Shown piece by piece: positions 60,672-60,754 of a stretch of DNA of 60,754 bases (position 1 is the first letter of the stretch; each line of letters begins with the position of its first letter). Source of the DNA: Bacteroidota bacterium (GTDB lineage Bacteria > Bacteroidota > Bacteroidia > Flavobacteriales > Flavobacteriaceae). Both the position numbers and the translations under genes were made by a program. The notes under the pieces were generated by a model. It did not search any database. It worked only from the letters and a program-made list of their open reading frames with translations, and had not been told where the DNA came from. The stretch spans positions 1 to 60,754 of the forward strand of contig JAJRQR010000092.1 in NCBI GenBank assembly GCA_024280145.1, read 5' to 3'.

Positions 60672-60754
60672 ATGGATTTACAATTAATCATATCAGAATT
60701 ATCAGGTCATGAAAAGAAAGATCTTTTTAGTCTCTTAAAGAAGGATTTAGGGCA
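60672..60754 (+). CDS. Start of an unidentified + strand gene, possibly transposase
   Basis: ATG 60672 opens a frame to the window's end: DLQLIISELSGHEKKDLFSL followed by LKKDLG, 27 codons. The helical, charged N-terminus resembles small transposase or helix-turn-helix proteins of insertion elements, and its position upstream of a truncated gene fits a mobile element. Too short to identify. Confidence 0.35.
   Translation, partial: MDLQLIISELSGHEKKDLFSLLKKDLG

Overview
The window is AT-rich chromosomal DNA from a member of the Bacteroidota, almost certainly family Flavobacteriaceae. The evidence is the gene content (WbqC, DUF5683, PspC/GIN-domain, DUF4870, Bat/MoxR cluster, a type IX secretion sorting domain), promoters of the Bacteroidetes TTTG-N19-TAnnTTTG type, and small palindromic intergenic repeats of a kind common in flavobacteria. 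Most of it is ordinary housekeeping sequence. One tRNA gene (tRNA-Pro, GGG) is present; I see no rRNA, CRISPR array, prophage or plasmid signature.

Layout. 1-2603 (+): two rhomboid proteases and a membrane-anchored EEP-family phosphatase/nuclease. 2605-7835 (-): parA-parB-DUF5683-dapB-lepB-wbqC. 7961-14977 (-): a secreted protein, a dienoyl-CoA-reductase-like SDR with an upstream palindromic operator candidate, a GNAT acetyltransferase, both methylmalonyl-CoA mutase subunits with a lipoprotein gene between them, a DivIC/FtsB protein and uridine kinase. 15046-16716: tRNA-Pro and an RhlE-type helicase. 16732-20538: an ECF sigma factor with a DUF4142-cupredoxin-dihaem peroxidase operon and a divergent folE. 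20554-23492: glutathione peroxidase, thioredoxin reductase and two unknowns. 23562-32249: adenine deaminase and the trp operon (leader peptide, then trpE-G-D-C-F-B-A). 32311-36082 (-): a PadR/PspC/GIN/DUF4870 envelope group. 36435-41768: a DUF4442 protein, an OxyR regulator and unknown secreted proteins. 42051-44779 (+): cytochrome bd oxidase. 45013-47912 (+): two solitary secreted-protein genes. 47986-55619: a Bat/MoxR-type operon (SpoIIM, membrane protein, DUF4129, DUF4350, MoxR, DUF58) with divergent RDD and TRIC genes. 55735-60160: cyclophilin, NUDIX, acyltransferase and acyl-CoA synthetase. 60275-60754: the C-terminus of a type IX-secreted protein cut by what looks like the start of a mobile element.

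Two regulatory systems can be read directly. First, three promoters around the ECF sigma gene share a GTAAC element, exactly 16 nt, and ATCTAA. They drive sigma itself, the DUF4142-cupredoxin-peroxidase operon and folE. The first and third use the two halves of one 18-bp perfect palindrome as back-to-back -35 elements. Second, a 21-residue leader peptide with Trp-Trp precedes trpE, followed by a terminator hairpin with nine U and plausible competing helices: classical ribosome-mediated attenuation.

The most unusual feature is single-base damage. Six genes keep full homologous reading on both sides of one lesion: in-frame stops in the DUF5683 gene, trpF, trpD and a DUF4440-like gene, and one-base losses in short homopolymers in oxyR and a Bat-operon membrane protein. 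A seventh gene (DivIC/FtsB) seems to have ATA where an ATG would overlap the upstream stop codon. These are either sequence errors or a real burst of gene decay; the sequence alone cannot decide.
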